A stretch of DNA of 64,000 nucleotides from an uncultured Pseudovibrio sp. (lineage in GTDB: Bacteria; Pseudomonadota; Alphaproteobacteria; Rhizobiales; Stappiaceae): the NCBI GenBank assembly GCA_947496145.1, contig CANMBS010000023.1, positions 1 through 64,000 of the forward strand. Direction: 5' to 3'. The translations under genes and the position numbers were made by a program. The notes beneath the pieces are model-generated. The model was not told the DNA's origin, did no database searches, and was given only the letters and a program-made list of their open reading frames with translations. This document shows positions 44,888 to 53,784 of this stretch, piece by piece (the first letter of the stretch is position 1; each line of letters starts with the position of its first letter).

Positions 44888-45328
44888 TTGGCCGTAAATT
44901 ATTTTGAGATAAATTCAGAGGCAATAAAGTCGCTTCTTTCGATTAAAAAACAAGTCCCTGCTATCGAAGAAAGTCTGAAGTGCCTAGTGGAACTGCGCGT
45001 GTCGCAAATTAACGGTTGCGCCTATTGTGTAGACCTGCATTCAAGAGAAGCTCGAAAAGCCGACGTCCATCAGCAAAAGCTCGATTGCTTACCTGTCTGG
45101 AGAGAAAGTAGTCTTTTTTCAGAAAGAGAATGTGCAGCTCTGGCGTGGGCGGAAGGCGTTACAAAAATTTCTGAGGAAGCCGATCCCGATGATCACCTGA
45201 ATCGCTTACTGGAGACTTTCACAGAAAAAGAAGTCGTGGATCTGACATTTATCGTGTGCGCAATGAATGGCCTGAACCGCCTCGCAATTAGCTTTGGCGA
45301 TAAACCCAAGAGCCTGGTTCCCGCCTAA
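44888..45328 (+). CDS. AhpD-like/carboxymuconolactone-decarboxylase-family protein
   Basis: This protein of about 146 residues has the AhpD-type CxxC active site in VSQINGCAYCVDLHSREARKA (about residue 45) and the helical core FTEKEVVDLTFIVCAMNGLNRLAISF. Such proteins act as alkyl-hydroperoxidases with thiol partners. A GGAGG site fits a TTG at 44888 better than the ATG at 44882. It is about 250 bases after the second SDR gene and ends before a terminator, so it may be the last gene of the rightward arm. Confidence 0.83.
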   Translation: MAVNYFEINSEAIKSLLSIKKQVPAIEESLKCLVELRVSQINGCAYCVDLHSREARKADVHQQKLDCLPVWRESSLFSERECAALAWAEGVTKISEEADPDDHLNRLLETFTEKEVVDLTFIVCAMNGLNRLAISFGDKPKSLVPA

Positions 45329-45407
45329 TCCCTGTAGGAGGGTAATTGTACTATTCACATTTTATATAATAAGTTCAATGAATTACACACTCCTACATCA
45401 AAATTTA

Positions 45408-45440
45408 ATGCCCTTCGATCACTTAAGGTACGAGGGGCAT
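45408..45440 (+). terminator. Terminator of the rightward arm
   Basis: ATGCCCTTCG and CGAGGGGCAT pair with one bulge and are followed by TTTTG. Confidence 0.65.
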
Positions 45441-45524
45441 TTTGTTACATGCAGTAGCAACCGTTCGCGTATTTGAAACAGCGACAAACCAGCCTGAAAA
45501 TTCACCAATAAATTGTAAGATAAG

Positions 45525-45600
45525 TGGTGCCCGGAGGCGGATTCGAACCACCGACACGCGGATTTTCAATCCGCTGCTCTACCAACTGAGCTATCCGGGC
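45525..45600 (-). tRNA. tRNA-Phe (anticodon GAA)
   Basis: Read on the minus strand this is a 76-base tRNA with acceptor GCCCGGA, D-arm TAGCTCAGTTGGTAGAGC, anticodon loop TTGAAAA (GAA, phenylalanine), T-arm GGTTCGAATCC and an encoded CCA end. All four stems pair. Its 3' end faces the aryl-ligase cluster. Confidence 0.97.
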
Positions 45601-45798
45601 CTTTGCGTTGGGCGTTGTGCCCCGCTGAGGTGAGGGTCTTATAGGGTGCTAAAATTATCCTGTCCAGCGGCCAAATGCATTTTTTCAAAAGAAACTGGAT
45701 TTCTCCACTGCCCACACACCAGTTTCTCATAAGCCCTTAAACTACCGCACTTTTTTGGTTACCCCGTCGAGAAAACCCTTCGGAACCCAGCAAGATAT

Positions 45799-47187
45799 CT
45801 AGCAGGGCGCACCTTTTTCAGAGATATCCCAGAACAAACCAACCATGTTGCGCAATGCATCGCGGGCAACAGGTTTTAAAATATGCTCGTTCGGCGCGTG
45901 CTGGGAACAGCCAGCATAAGAATGCGGTATCCATACGGTGGGAAGGCCGAGAGTTTCTGCAAAGCATTCATTGGGCAATGAACCTGCAAGGTTTGGGAGT
46001 AAATGCGGTTTCTTTCCGCTTGTTGCCTCAAGCGAAGTCATAGCAAACGTCACCCATGGATTATTGGTTGGCAGACGGGTTGCATGAAAGAAGCCACGAT
46101 CTTCCTGCCTGATCTCCACATTTTCAAACCCATTCTCATCCAAATGGGCACGCAATGATGGAAGAAGGCCACGGTAGTCAGTTCCCACCACAAAGCGCAG
46201 CTGGCAGACAGCAAATGCATAACCATCAATGGCATTTACAGGAGCTTCTGGCACACCGCTTTTCATGGCAAGAACAGCAAAGGAATTCCAACCGAACACA
46301 CGCTCAGCAGGGCTTAAGCCCTCCTCTCCCCAGTTCTCGCTGATCGCAGGGCCCTGAGTATCGCCAACAGGCAGGTCTTTCAGGGCCTCCCGAATATCTG
46401 ATGTCAGACTGGTTGGACGCCAGGCAGGAATCCTGATTTGCCCACGTTTGTCTGCAATGCAGGAAATTGCATTAGCAAGGATAATGGCCGGATCGGCAAG
46501 CAAGCCGCCCCAGTTGCCAGAATGGTTAGCCCCTTCGCGCAAATTGACTTGCAGTGTAAATGTATATCCGCCGCGAGCACCAGTGAATACGGTTGGAGTA
46601 TCTGCTTGCAGGCGAGGGCCATCAGAGGCAATCAGGACATCGGCGGCCAGCAGCTTTTTGTGTTCCTGAAAGAACTCATCTAAACCAGCAGACCCGGTCT
46701 CTTCAGAGGTTTCGATGACCACTTTGCAATTGAAACCGAGTTCTTTCTTTTCCTGCAAAATACAACCCAATGCTTGCAGGTTAATCAGGTGCTGGCACTT
46801 GTTGTCAGCAGTGCCACGCCCGTAAATGCGATCGCCGTCCTCTTCCACCACGAAAGGATCACGCCCATCATTCCAGCTACCAGCCTGACCACGGATAACA
46901 TCACCGTGTCCGTAGGTTAACACCGTTGGCAGATTTGAGTCCTCAATGCGCTCGCCGAACAGAAACGGGCCTCCCGCGGGATCCGAATTCTCAAAAATAT
47001 GCGTTTTAAAGCCAAGGCGTTCGAGCAGAGGGCGTATTTCTTCTTTCAGATATCGCATCAACTGAGGTTTTTGGTGCCTCTCCTGACTCTCTGTGGGAAT
47101 GGCAATAAGTCGGGCCAGATCGGAGAGAAATGCACCATTGTCAAAGTAGGTTTCCGCTCGCTGAATAGCTTCTGTACGACTGGGCAT
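45799..47187 (-). CDS. M20-family metallopeptidase/amidohydrolase
   Basis: This protein of about 462 residues resembles the CPG2/dipeptidase M20 group. LTYGHGDVIRG (metal-binding His, Asp), YGRGTADNKCQ (Asp bridge) and VVIETSEETGSAGL (catalytic Glu pair) are visible in the first 180 residues; a dimerisation domain and the final metal His in VWIPHSYAGCSQHAPNEH follow. ATG 47187 has a GGAGG site at good distance; ATG 47193 is too close. It follows pcaB by about 30 bases on the same strand and seems to be the last gene of the pca operon. It might cleave an aromatic-acyl amino-acid conjugate; this is inference. Confidence 0.87.
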   Translation of the reverse strand: MPSRTEAIQRAETYFDNGAFLSDLARLIAIPTESQERHQKPQLMRYLKEEIRPLLERLGFKTHIFENSDPAGGPFLFGERIEDSNLPTVLTYGHGDVIRGQAGSWNDGRDPFVVEEDGDRIYGRGTADNKCQHLINLQALGCILQEKKELGFNCKVVIETSEETGSAGLDEFFQEHKKLLAADVLIASDGPRLQADTPTVFTGARGGYTFTLQVNLREGANHSGNWGGLLADPAIILANAISCIADKRGQIRIPAWRPTSLTSDIREALKDLPVGDTQGPAISENWGEEGLSPAERVFGWNSFAVLAMKSGVPEAPVNAIDGYAFAVCQLRFVVGTDYRGLLPSLRAHLDENGFENVEIRQEDRGFFHATRLPTNNPWVTFAMTSLEATSGKKPHLLPNLAGSLPNECFAETLGLPTVWIPHSYAGCSQHAPNEHILKPVARDALRNMVGLFWDISEKGAPC

Positions 47188-47217
47188 GCTCATCCTCCCT
47201 GTGATTTGCTTCTGTAG

Positions 47218-48282
47218 TTAATCACTTAAAGGTGAACCAATCCATTCTATTTGCTTGAGCAAATGCAGTGCTTGTTGAAGACCGGCTCCCGTCACAACAC
47301 ACATACCGGGCAATACCATCCATTCAAGTGCCCAAGCGGAACCAGAGCGCTCCTGCTCATGCACCAGAGTACTATGCATCGCGGCTATCTGTGTGCTGTT
47401 GTAACGTGCAAGCGTCACGAGCAGTTCTGCTTTAATCGGATTACGCTTATGAGCCATTGCAGAAGATCCGCCACCGCCAGAAAGCTTGATTTCCTCAATA
47501 CCCTGCTGTGCCATCAAGCCAATGTCAGCGCCAATTTTCCCAAGGCTACCAGAAATCAGAGAAAGCACATTGGCGTATTCAACAATAGCATCTCGTTGTG
47601 TTTGCCAACCACTCTGAGGAATACCAAGGCCCAGCTCTGTTGCCATTTGTGCAGCAATCGATCCGGCTCTTTCATTTTGCTCAAAGCTGGTACCAACAGG
47701 ACCACCATATTGTAAAACTGCAGCTTTAGCAGTTGTAACCGATAATCTCTGCTGGTGGCGTCGCAGTGGTTCAAGCCACGTGACGAGGCGGTCTGCAACA
47801 GTTATGGGAAGAGCAGCTTGCATTCGCGTTCGGCCCATCAACCTGCGATCTCCGCTCCGCACCATCAGGTCCTCTAGTATTGAGATGAGGTCCAGCAAGC
47901 GCCTTTGAAAAATTGAACTGCATTGCTTCAGTGATAACGCGAGTGCGGTATCCATTACATCCTGGCTAGTGGATGTTTTATGACAATCAGCAGCGTATGG
48001 CGCATCAATACAAGCACGCAGTTGCTTAATGAATGCGGGAACAGGCAAACCATCTTTAGCAACCCCAACCTTGAGCTCCTCTAAGTCCGGTATGAAGTTT
48101 TTGCACACTGTAAGCACCGCAGCTTTTGCGATGCCTGAGATAAGATCGTGCGCAGCAAGAGCGTTGGTGAGAGCTACTTCAAAAGCAATGTATTGCGTAA
48201 ATGTCGTTTCAGGTGAGAAGGCACATTGCACCTCCTCATCTCCAAACAATCCACTCCACATTGGATCAGTGAAGAGGCTCAC
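47218..48282 (-). CDS. pcaB: 3-carboxy-cis,cis-muconate cycloisomerase
   Basis: This protein of about 354 residues belongs to the fumarase/aspartase superfamily. SLFTDPMWSGLFGDEEVQ at the start, MDTALALSLKQ and the signature GGSSAMAHKRNPIKAE (catalytic serine loop, with Ala where most have Pro) fit PcaB. It converts 3-carboxymuconate to 4-carboxymuconolactone. GTG 48282 behind GAGG is the likely start, almost touching the end of pcaF; a longer frame reaching 48348 overlaps pcaF and looks spurious. It is somewhat shorter than the 350-450 residues usual, but the core is complete. Confidence 0.9.
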   Translation of the reverse strand: MSLFTDPMWSGLFGDEEVQCAFSPETTFTQYIAFEVALTNALAAHDLISGIAKAAVLTVCKNFIPDLEELKVGVAKDGLPVPAFIKQLRACIDAPYAADCHKTSTSQDVMDTALALSLKQCSSIFQRRLLDLISILEDLMVRSGDRRLMGRTRMQAALPITVADRLVTWLEPLRRHQQRLSVTTAKAAVLQYGGPVGTSFEQNERAGSIAAQMATELGLGIPQSGWQTQRDAIVEYANVLSLISGSLGKIGADIGLMAQQGIEEIKLSGGGGSSAMAHKRNPIKAELLVTLARYNSTQIAAMHSTLVHEQERSGSAWALEWMVLPGMCVVTGAGLQQALHLLKQIEWIGSPLSD

Positions 48283-48289
48283 ACCCACC

Positions 48290-49495
48290 TCAATCCCTTT
48301 CAAGAGCGATTGCGATACCTTGCCCAACACCGATGCACATGGTTGCAAGAGCGCGTTTCTTACCTTGCAAGCTTAACTCAAGAGCAGCAGTCCCAGTGAT
48401 ACGCGCACCAGACATACCAAGCGGATGGCCAAGCGCAATTGCACCGCCATTCGGGTTGATATGCGCTGCATTTTCATCCAGCCCTAATTCACGCAGTACA
48501 GCCAGCCCCTGACTGGCAAAGGCTTCATTAAGTTCAACCACGTCAAAATCGGAGGACTGCAACTTCAAACGCGCACAAAGTTTTTTCGCCGCAGGAGCAG
48601 GTCCTATTCCCATGACGCGCGGGGCAACCCCGGCAGTAGCCCCACCAAGCACACGTGCAATTGGAGTAAGGCCATATTTTTTTACTGCTTCAGCAGAAGC
48701 AACAAGCAGTGCGGCTGCGCCATCATTCACACCCGATGCGTTGCCTGCCGTCACACAGCCATTTTCACGAAACAGGGTTGGTAATTTAGCGAGTTTTTCA
48801 ACTGTGGTGCCTGCGCGAGGGTGTTCGTCCGCAGAAACAATGATCGGATCACCTTTGCACTGAGGGATGACCACATCAATGATCTCTTTTGCAAATCGGC
48901 CATTTTCTTGCGCTGCCGCAGCTTTTGCCTGAGAGCGAGCTGCAAAAGCGTCCTGATCCGCACGCGAGATTCCGTAGTCTTGCGCAACGTTTTCGCCAGT
49001 TTCGGGCATACTTTCGATGCCGAATTGCTTCTTCATCTTTGGATTCACAAAACGCCAGCCGATTGTGGTGTCAAACACTTCATTGCTGCGTGAAAATGGT
49101 GTGGTTGCTTTTGGCATTACAAAAGGCGCGCGAGACATGGATTCCACACCGCCCGCAATCACCAGATCACATTCGCCAGTTTTAATTGCCCGAGCCGCTG
49201 CAATCACCGCATCCATCCCTGAGCCACAAAGACGATTTAAAGTTGTACCCGGTACAGCCTCTGGCAAACCAGCAAGCAAGGCCACCATGCGCGCAACATT
49301 TCGGTTATCTTCACCAGCCTGATTTGCGCAGCCATAATAGACCTCGTCTACAGCTTCCCAATCCACTGAGGTGTTGCGCTCCATAAGTGCTTTAATCGGC
49401 AGTGCACCGAGATCATCAGCCCGAACGGAAGACAATACTCCGCCATATCGGCCAATTGGTGTTCTAATATAATCGCAAATATATGCCTCTGACAT
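48290..49495 (-). CDS. pcaF: 3-oxoadipyl-CoA thiolase
   Basis: This 401-residue thiolase makes the last step of the beta-ketoadipate pathway, splitting 3-oxoadipyl-CoA to succinyl-CoA and acetyl-CoA. Catalytic Cys is in TLNRLCGSGMDAV (~residue 90), His in NPNGGAIALGHPLGMSGAR and the second Cys in TMCIGVGQGIAIALE. DYIRTPIGRYGG at the N-terminus is typical of PcaF. It overlaps the stop of pcaJ by one base. Confidence 0.93.
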   Translation of the reverse strand: MSEAYICDYIRTPIGRYGGVLSSVRADDLGALPIKALMERNTSVDWEAVDEVYYGCANQAGEDNRNVARMVALLAGLPEAVPGTTLNRLCGSGMDAVIAAARAIKTGECDLVIAGGVESMSRAPFVMPKATTPFSRSNEVFDTTIGWRFVNPKMKKQFGIESMPETGENVAQDYGISRADQDAFAARSQAKAAAAQENGRFAKEIIDVVIPQCKGDPIIVSADEHPRAGTTVEKLAKLPTLFRENGCVTAGNASGVNDGAAALLVASAEAVKKYGLTPIARVLGGATAGVAPRVMGIGPAPAAKKLCARLKLQSSDFDVVELNEAFASQGLAVLRELGLDENAAHINPNGGAIALGHPLGMSGARITGTAALELSLQGKKRALATMCIGVGQGIAIALERD

Positions 49496-50286
49496 CAGGC
49501 CGTCTCCAATCTCTTACCCGCATGCGCCGCCGCTGTTCGCGCTTTAAGGGCGCGTAAAACAGATAGTTCCTCCTCAGTCGGCACAGGGGTCTCCTGCAAA
49601 TCATCACTGAAACGTACATCCCAAGACACGGTTTGTTGCACCCGTTCTTTGGTCGTACCCGCGTGCAGTGAAACAACAGTCATCTCTTTGGTAACAGGGT
49701 CCGGCCTCCAGATGGCAAGGTCGGTAATCAAGAGAGTTGGGCCATTTGTGGGAATACCCAAACGGGCGCGATGGTCTCCCCCCTCACCGTGACCAAAGGA
49801 CGTCAAAAAGTCCAGTTTCTCCACAAAACCACGCTTACTCTGCTTCATTGTGATGTAGATTTGCTGCGAAGATGATGCAATTTCAGGTGCACCACCCCCG
49901 CCAGGTAATCTTACGGCTGGGTTATCATACTCACCAATGACGGTCGTGTTGATGTTGGCAAAGCGATCAATTTGAGCTGCCCCAAGAAAACCGACCGTAA
50001 TCTTCCCCCCCTGTAACCAGTAGCGGAACATTTCGGTTACCGGAACAGTTGTTAATGCTGTATCGCAGAGTTCTCCATCTCCAATGGAAAGCGGGAGCAC
50101 ATCCGGCGCGGTGCCGATAGTGCCACTTTCGTAAATCAGAGTGATATCGGGCGCATGTGTCAGTCTGGCGATGTTGCACGCCGCTGATGGGGGGCCGATG
50201 CCAACGAAGCAAACATCTGTATTAGTCAAAGCACGACTTGCTGCAATTGCCATCATCTCGTCAGGGGTAAAGCTGAGTTCGCTCAT
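49495..50286 (-). CDS. pcaJ: 3-oxoadipate CoA-transferase subunit B
   Basis: This 263-residue beta subunit carries the catalytic glutamate in ITLIYESGTIG near residue 55, with DTALTTVPVTEMFRYWLQGGKITVGFLGAAQID following. It is longer than the classical PcaJ (~220) and resembles the CatJ/GctB-type transferases. Its start overlaps the stop of the A subunit (ATGA). In this operon it activates 3-oxoadipate with succinyl-CoA. Confidence 0.88.
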   Translation of the reverse strand: MSELSFTPDEMMAIAASRALTNTDVCFVGIGPPSAACNIARLTHAPDITLIYESGTIGTAPDVLPLSIGDGELCDTALTTVPVTEMFRYWLQGGKITVGFLGAAQIDRFANINTTVIGEYDNPAVRLPGGGGAPEIASSSQQIYITMKQSKRGFVEKLDFLTSFGHGEGGDHRARLGIPTNGPTLLITDLAIWRPDPVTKEMTVVSLHAGTTKERVQQTVSWDVRFSDDLQETPVPTEEELSVLRALKARTAAAHAGKRLETA

Positions 50287-51137
50287 AATGCGACCTCCAA
50301 ACCTTTCACCCGCTCAGCAAAAACCTCGGGGCCTTGCGTCAAAACATGGTCGTGCATCCACGACTGAAAAGCTTCACGATCAGCAGCAATCGGGTCCCAG
50401 TCAATATAGGTCTTGTTATCTCGTGCATAATAGCCTTGCGTGTAGGACGGATGCGCTCCACCCGGCACTGTGCAAATGGCCGAAACAGTCCAGTGAGGGA
50501 GAATGCAGGCGTTTATAGGTGTGTCCAGCTCCCCCACCACTTCCTCAACTGTGACGATCGCGTGTTTAGCTGCTAGCACTGCCTCTTTTTGTACACCTAC
50601 GATACCTTCAAGCAGCACGTTTCCTTTACGATCCGCTCTGAGTGCGTGAATGAAAGTCACATCTGGCTTTATAGAGGGAACGGCTGCAAGTTGCTCTCCT
50701 GAAAACGGACAGGTGATATTCTTGATATTGGAGTTAACCTTTGGCAGATCGGTCCCCAGATAACCACGGAAGACGGCACAGGGCAGTCCAGCAGCTCCAG
50801 CCTCATATGCGTTTGCTAAAGCCGCGTGAGAATGCTCCTCTATCTCCAAAGATCTGGGCCAACCATTTTCAATTGCATCGCGAACACGCCGCAACAATCC
50901 AACCCCGGGATTGCCGGCATATGAGAAGATCATCCTCTTCACCAACCCCATGCCGACCAGCTGGTCATAGATGAGATCTGGTGTCATTCGCACCACAGTT
51001 AGTTCATCAATACCCTGCCGTATAACTTCGTGGGCGGCGGCGTGGGGGATAAGATGAGTAAAACCTTCAAAAGCGGCAGTATCGCCGCTTTTGAGATATG
51101 TTTTGACCGCATCATTCAGAGACAGGAATTCAGCCAT
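50283..51137 (-). CDS. pcaI: 3-oxoadipate CoA-transferase subunit A
   Basis: This 284-residue subunit has the CoA-transferase A fold: SLNDAVKTYLKSGDTAAFEGFTHLIPHAAAHEVIRQGI, PDLIYDQLVGMGLVKRMIFSYAGNPGVGLLRR, and DVTFIHALRADRKGNVLLEGIVG. Size and sequence are of the CatI/GctA type rather than the short PcaI, matching its partner. ATG 51137 is the first ATG; a TTG three codons upstream has no better site. It lies between pcaG and pcaJ. Confidence 0.87.
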   Translation of the reverse strand: MAEFLSLNDAVKTYLKSGDTAAFEGFTHLIPHAAAHEVIRQGIDELTVVRMTPDLIYDQLVGMGLVKRMIFSYAGNPGVGLLRRVRDAIENGWPRSLEIEEHSHAALANAYEAGAAGLPCAVFRGYLGTDLPKVNSNIKNITCPFSGEQLAAVPSIKPDVTFIHALRADRKGNVLLEGIVGVQKEAVLAAKHAIVTVEEVVGELDTPINACILPHWTVSAICTVPGGAHPSYTQGYYARDNKTYIDWDPIAADREAFQSWMHDHVLTQGPEVFAERVKGLEVAL

Positions 51138-51146
51138 GTTTATCAA

Positions 51147-51758
51147 TCAAATATCAAAGAAGACGGTTTCATTCTCACCTTGAATATGAATATCAAAGGT
51201 ATAGGTATCACCATCTCGTTTTGAGATTAGTGTTGGCACTCGCACACGATGCTCAATACGTCCAAGCACCGGATCCGCCTCATTGGCCGCTTCTTCCTCT
51301 GGAAAGTACATGCGTGTGTTCAGACCAATGTTAATTCCGCGCGCAACAATCCAGAAATTGATGTGGGGTGCCTGCATCCTGCCATCGGGGAACGGCACTG
51401 GACCCGGTTTCACAGTTTCAAAGCAAAACTCACCTGTCTCCAGATTAGCTGGCTGGCGGCCCCACCCGGTAAAGTCCGGATCAGCTTTGCCGCGTGTTTC
51501 TGAAGGGCTATTGAACAGCCCTTCACTATCTGCTTGCCAGATTTCCAGCATGGCATCTTTCAGGGGCGTTCCGGTTCCATCAAACACGTGCCCACTAACC
51601 TTGATCCTTTGACCTTTGGTGTGGGCATTCACCATCCGCGCCCCAAGGTCTTCTGTAAAAACTCCGGTATTACCAATGAAGTTTGGAGTGCAACCAATAT
51701 GCACGTATGGTCCCGCAGTCTGGCTTGGGCTTTCTTTCAGATACTCCAACTTAGTCAT
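51147..51758 (-). CDS. pcaG: Protocatechuate 3,4-dioxygenase alpha subunit
   Basis: This 203-residue non-catalytic partner of PcaH has the intradiol dioxygenase fold: SPSQTAGPYVHIG, VSGHVFDGTGTPLKDAMLEIWQAD, and RMQAPHINFWIVARGIN. The alpha chain lacks the complete iron ligand set. ATG 51758 follows GGAGGG and lies one base after the pcaH stop; the frame is open upstream to 51785. The heterodimer cleaves protocatechuate to 3-carboxy-cis,cis-muconate. Confidence 0.92.
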   Translation of the reverse strand: MTKLEYLKESPSQTAGPYVHIGCTPNFIGNTGVFTEDLGARMVNAHTKGQRIKVSGHVFDGTGTPLKDAMLEIWQADSEGLFNSPSETRGKADPDFTGWGRQPANLETGEFCFETVKPGPVPFPDGRMQAPHINFWIVARGINIGLNTRMYFPEEEAANEADPVLGRIEHRVRVPTLISKRDGDTYTFDIHIQGENETVFFDI

Positions 51759-51759
51759 A

Positions 51760-52500
51760 TCAATTGCCCTCCATACGGTTTTCAAACAATGTGGAACGAC
51801 GCCCGCGCAAGACTATATCGAAGCGATAAGCCCGTGCATCCATTGGTACCGTGTGCTTCATATCCAGCTTTGCAACCAGCATCTCAATCGCAGCGGGATC
51901 ATTTATCGTGTTTACAATCGGGCACAGAGGAATATGCGGATCGCCTTCAAAATACATCTGAGTGATCAAACGCTGCGCGAAGCCGGAACCAAATAGTGAG
52001 AAATGGATATGAGAAGGACGCCAGTCATTCACCCCATTGGGCCACGGATACGGTCCGGGGCGGACTGTGCGGAAAGCGTAATATCCGTTCTCATCCGTAA
52101 TCACACGCCCGCATCCACCAAAATTTGGGTCTAGCGGAGCCAGATAGCCATCCTTCTTATGGCGATACCGGCCACCGGCATTGGCTTGCCAAACTTCTAC
52201 AAGCGCGTTGGGCACAGGCCGGGCTTCCTCATCAAGAACATGCCCGTGCACGATAATCCGCTCTCCCATCGCACTTTCACCGGGCTGAGCGTAATTGAGA
52301 ACCAGATCGTGATCCAGCGAACCAAGCATGTTTTGTCCGAAGACTGGCCCTGTTGTTTCACTGATAGTATTGCTTAATGACAACAGCGCCTTTTGCGGTG
52401 AACGCAAAACGCTGGTTTTGTAGTTTGGCGAAAACGCGGGCGGGTGCCAGTTGCGGTCTCGCGGAAAGAACGGACCAGTATTGGTCGTAGGCTTGCTCAT
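51760..52500 (-). CDS. pcaH: Protocatechuate 3,4-dioxygenase beta subunit
   Basis: This protein of about 246 residues binds the catalytic Fe(III). The four ligands are in GGRYRHKKD (Tyr), PGPYPWPN (Tyr) and [11 protein letters not shown] (two His). An upstream [23 protein letters not shown] is the usual beta-sandwich core. ATG 52500 follows GGGGAGTG and overlaps the stop of pcaL; an open frame to 52581 is unsupported. Confidence 0.94.
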   Translation of the reverse strand: MSKPTTNTGPFFPRDRNWHPPAFSPNYKTSVLRSPQKALLSLSNTISETTGPVFGQNMLGSLDHDLVLNYAQPGESAMGERIIVHGHVLDEEARPVPNALVEVWQANAGGRYRHKKDGYLAPLDPNFGGCGRVITDENGYYAFRTVRPGPYPWPNGVNDWRPSHIHFSLFGSGFAQRLITQMYFEGDPHIPLCPIVNTINDPAAIEMLVAKLDMKHTVPMDARAYRFDIVLRGRRSTLFENRMEGN

Positions 52501-52501
52501 T

Positions 52502-53701
52502 TCACTCCCCTGACGCATCAAGCTGCGCAAAAACACTTTTAACCGTTTTGATGGCGCTGTTTGCGGCTGGCACGCCAGCATAAATTGCTGTGTGCAGCAG
52601 AGCTTCGCTTATATCTTCCCGTGTTGCCCCGGTGTTTCTTGCAGCACGCACATGCATTGCCACTTCTTCTTGGTGCCCTAACGCTGCGAGAAGTGCAATA
52701 GTTACAATGGACCGCTCCCGCAGTGTCCAGTTGTCGCGCGACCAGACATTCCCCCATGCTGCTTCGGTAATAAGTTTCTGAAAAGAAATATCAAAACTGC
52801 TCTTGTCAGTTTCCGCAGCATCTACATGCTCATTTCCAAGAACCCGGCGGCGGGTTTGCATTCCTTGTTGGTAGAGTTCAACAACGCCCGCATTCTCCGC
52901 CTGAACATCATTACGGCAACGCTCAATTGCTTTTCGAACCAAACCTGCCAAAAGTTCTGGCTGCTCAATGCAAGGCAAGTGCCCACAATTGGCGATACAC
53001 TCAAAATGAGCGTTCGGGATAAGCTGCGCCATGTCTGCAACCAGCTCTGGGGGAGTAGATTGATCATCACCTCCCACAACACATAGCGTAGGTACAGTGA
53101 TCTTTTTCACCTGATCGACCAGATCCGCATCCCGAATGGCACCGCAGGTCCCAACGTATCCCTCCTGCGGCGTGCGCTCGATCATATTGCGATAGCCTTT
53201 AACGGCATCTGGACTTTTCTCCAGAAAATCAGCTGAGAACCAACGGGACATCACCTCACTGGCGATCCCCTTTGTCCCGTTGTTCTCAATTGTGTTGATA
53301 CGGTCCTGCCACATCTTTGCCCCTCCGATGCGAGGTCCCGTATCACACAATACCAATCCACGTACTAAATCAGGTCGTGTCGCCTGAAGCGCTGTTGCGA
53401 TCATTCCTCCAACAGACACACCGCAGATCACTGCTCCCTTAACCGACTGGCTGTCCATCAAGGTGGCAAGATCATGCATATGCAGTTCGATTGAGTATTG
53501 GTCTCTTCCGACACTGGATAGGCCGTGCCCGCGCTTGTCATAGACAAGAACTTCACCCTGATGCCCGAGATGCTCCAAAAATTCATCCCAGATGCGAAAG
53601 TCCGTACCCAAAGAATTAATCAAAACAAGCGGTGGAGCCGCTGACGCAGCCTCAGTCTTTTTGTAATGAAGCGTTGTAGCATTTACGTCTATGAAGTGCA
53701 T
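52502..53701 (-). CDS. pcaL: Fused 3-oxoadipate enol-lactonase/4-carboxymuconolactone decarboxylase
   Basis: This protein of about 399 residues has two enzymes. The N-terminal alpha/beta hydrolase (about 1-260) has the nucleophile in [11 protein letters not shown], plus [19 protein letters not shown] and [13 protein letters not shown] with the His; it is the PcaD part. The C-terminal part (about 275-399) is the PcaC decarboxylase: [38 protein letters not shown] and [30 protein letters not shown] 53701 has TAGGAG at good spacing; ATG 53707 is too close. It is the first gene of the pca operon. Confidence 0.93.
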   Translation of the reverse strand: MHFIDVNATTLHYKKTEAASAAPPLVLINSLGTDFRIWDEFLEHLGHQGEVLVYDKRGHGLSSVGRDQYSIELHMHDLATLMDSQSVKGAVICGVSVGGMIATALQATRPDLVRGLVLCDTGPRIGGAKMWQDRINTIENNGTKGIASEVMSRWFSADFLEKSPDAVKGYRNMIERTPQEGYVGTCGAIRDADLVDQVKKITVPTLCVVGGDDQSTPPELVADMAQLIPNAHFECIANCGHLPCIEQPELLAGLVRKAIERCRNDVQAENAGVVELYQQGMQTRRRVLGNEHVDAAETDKSSFDISFQKLITEAAWGNVWSRDNWTLRERSIVTIALLAALGHQEEVAMHVRAARNTGATREDISEALLHTAIYAGVPAANSAIKTVKSVFAQLDASGE

Positions 53702-53724
53702 TCCCATACTCCTAGACGTTTAGA

Positions 53725-53753
53725 TTGCATATCCTTTTCAAAATGAATAATGA
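53725..53753 (-). promoter_or_regulatory. 29-bp conserved operator upstream of the pca operon
   Basis: Read leftward this carries TTATTCATTTTGAAAAGG. A near-identical copy in the opposite orientation lies at 54781-54809, with two mismatches over 29 bases. The core TTCATTTTGAA is palindromic, as expected for a LysR-type site. It sits 24 bases before the pcaL start. Confidence 0.7.
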
Positions 53754-53784
53754 TATTCTCCATATAAATCATATTGAGAATGCT

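Noticed and set aside
42490-45328. Tropodithietic-acid or PQS-type biosynthesis in the right arm
   Set aside because: No paa/tda gene set and no ketosynthase (PqsBCD-type) is present; only generic GST, SDR and flavin proteins are shared.
53725-53784. N-terminal extension of PcaQ
   Set aside because: It would translate through the conserved 29-bp operator; LysR proteins begin at the MNNLRRLKLRHLETF segment.
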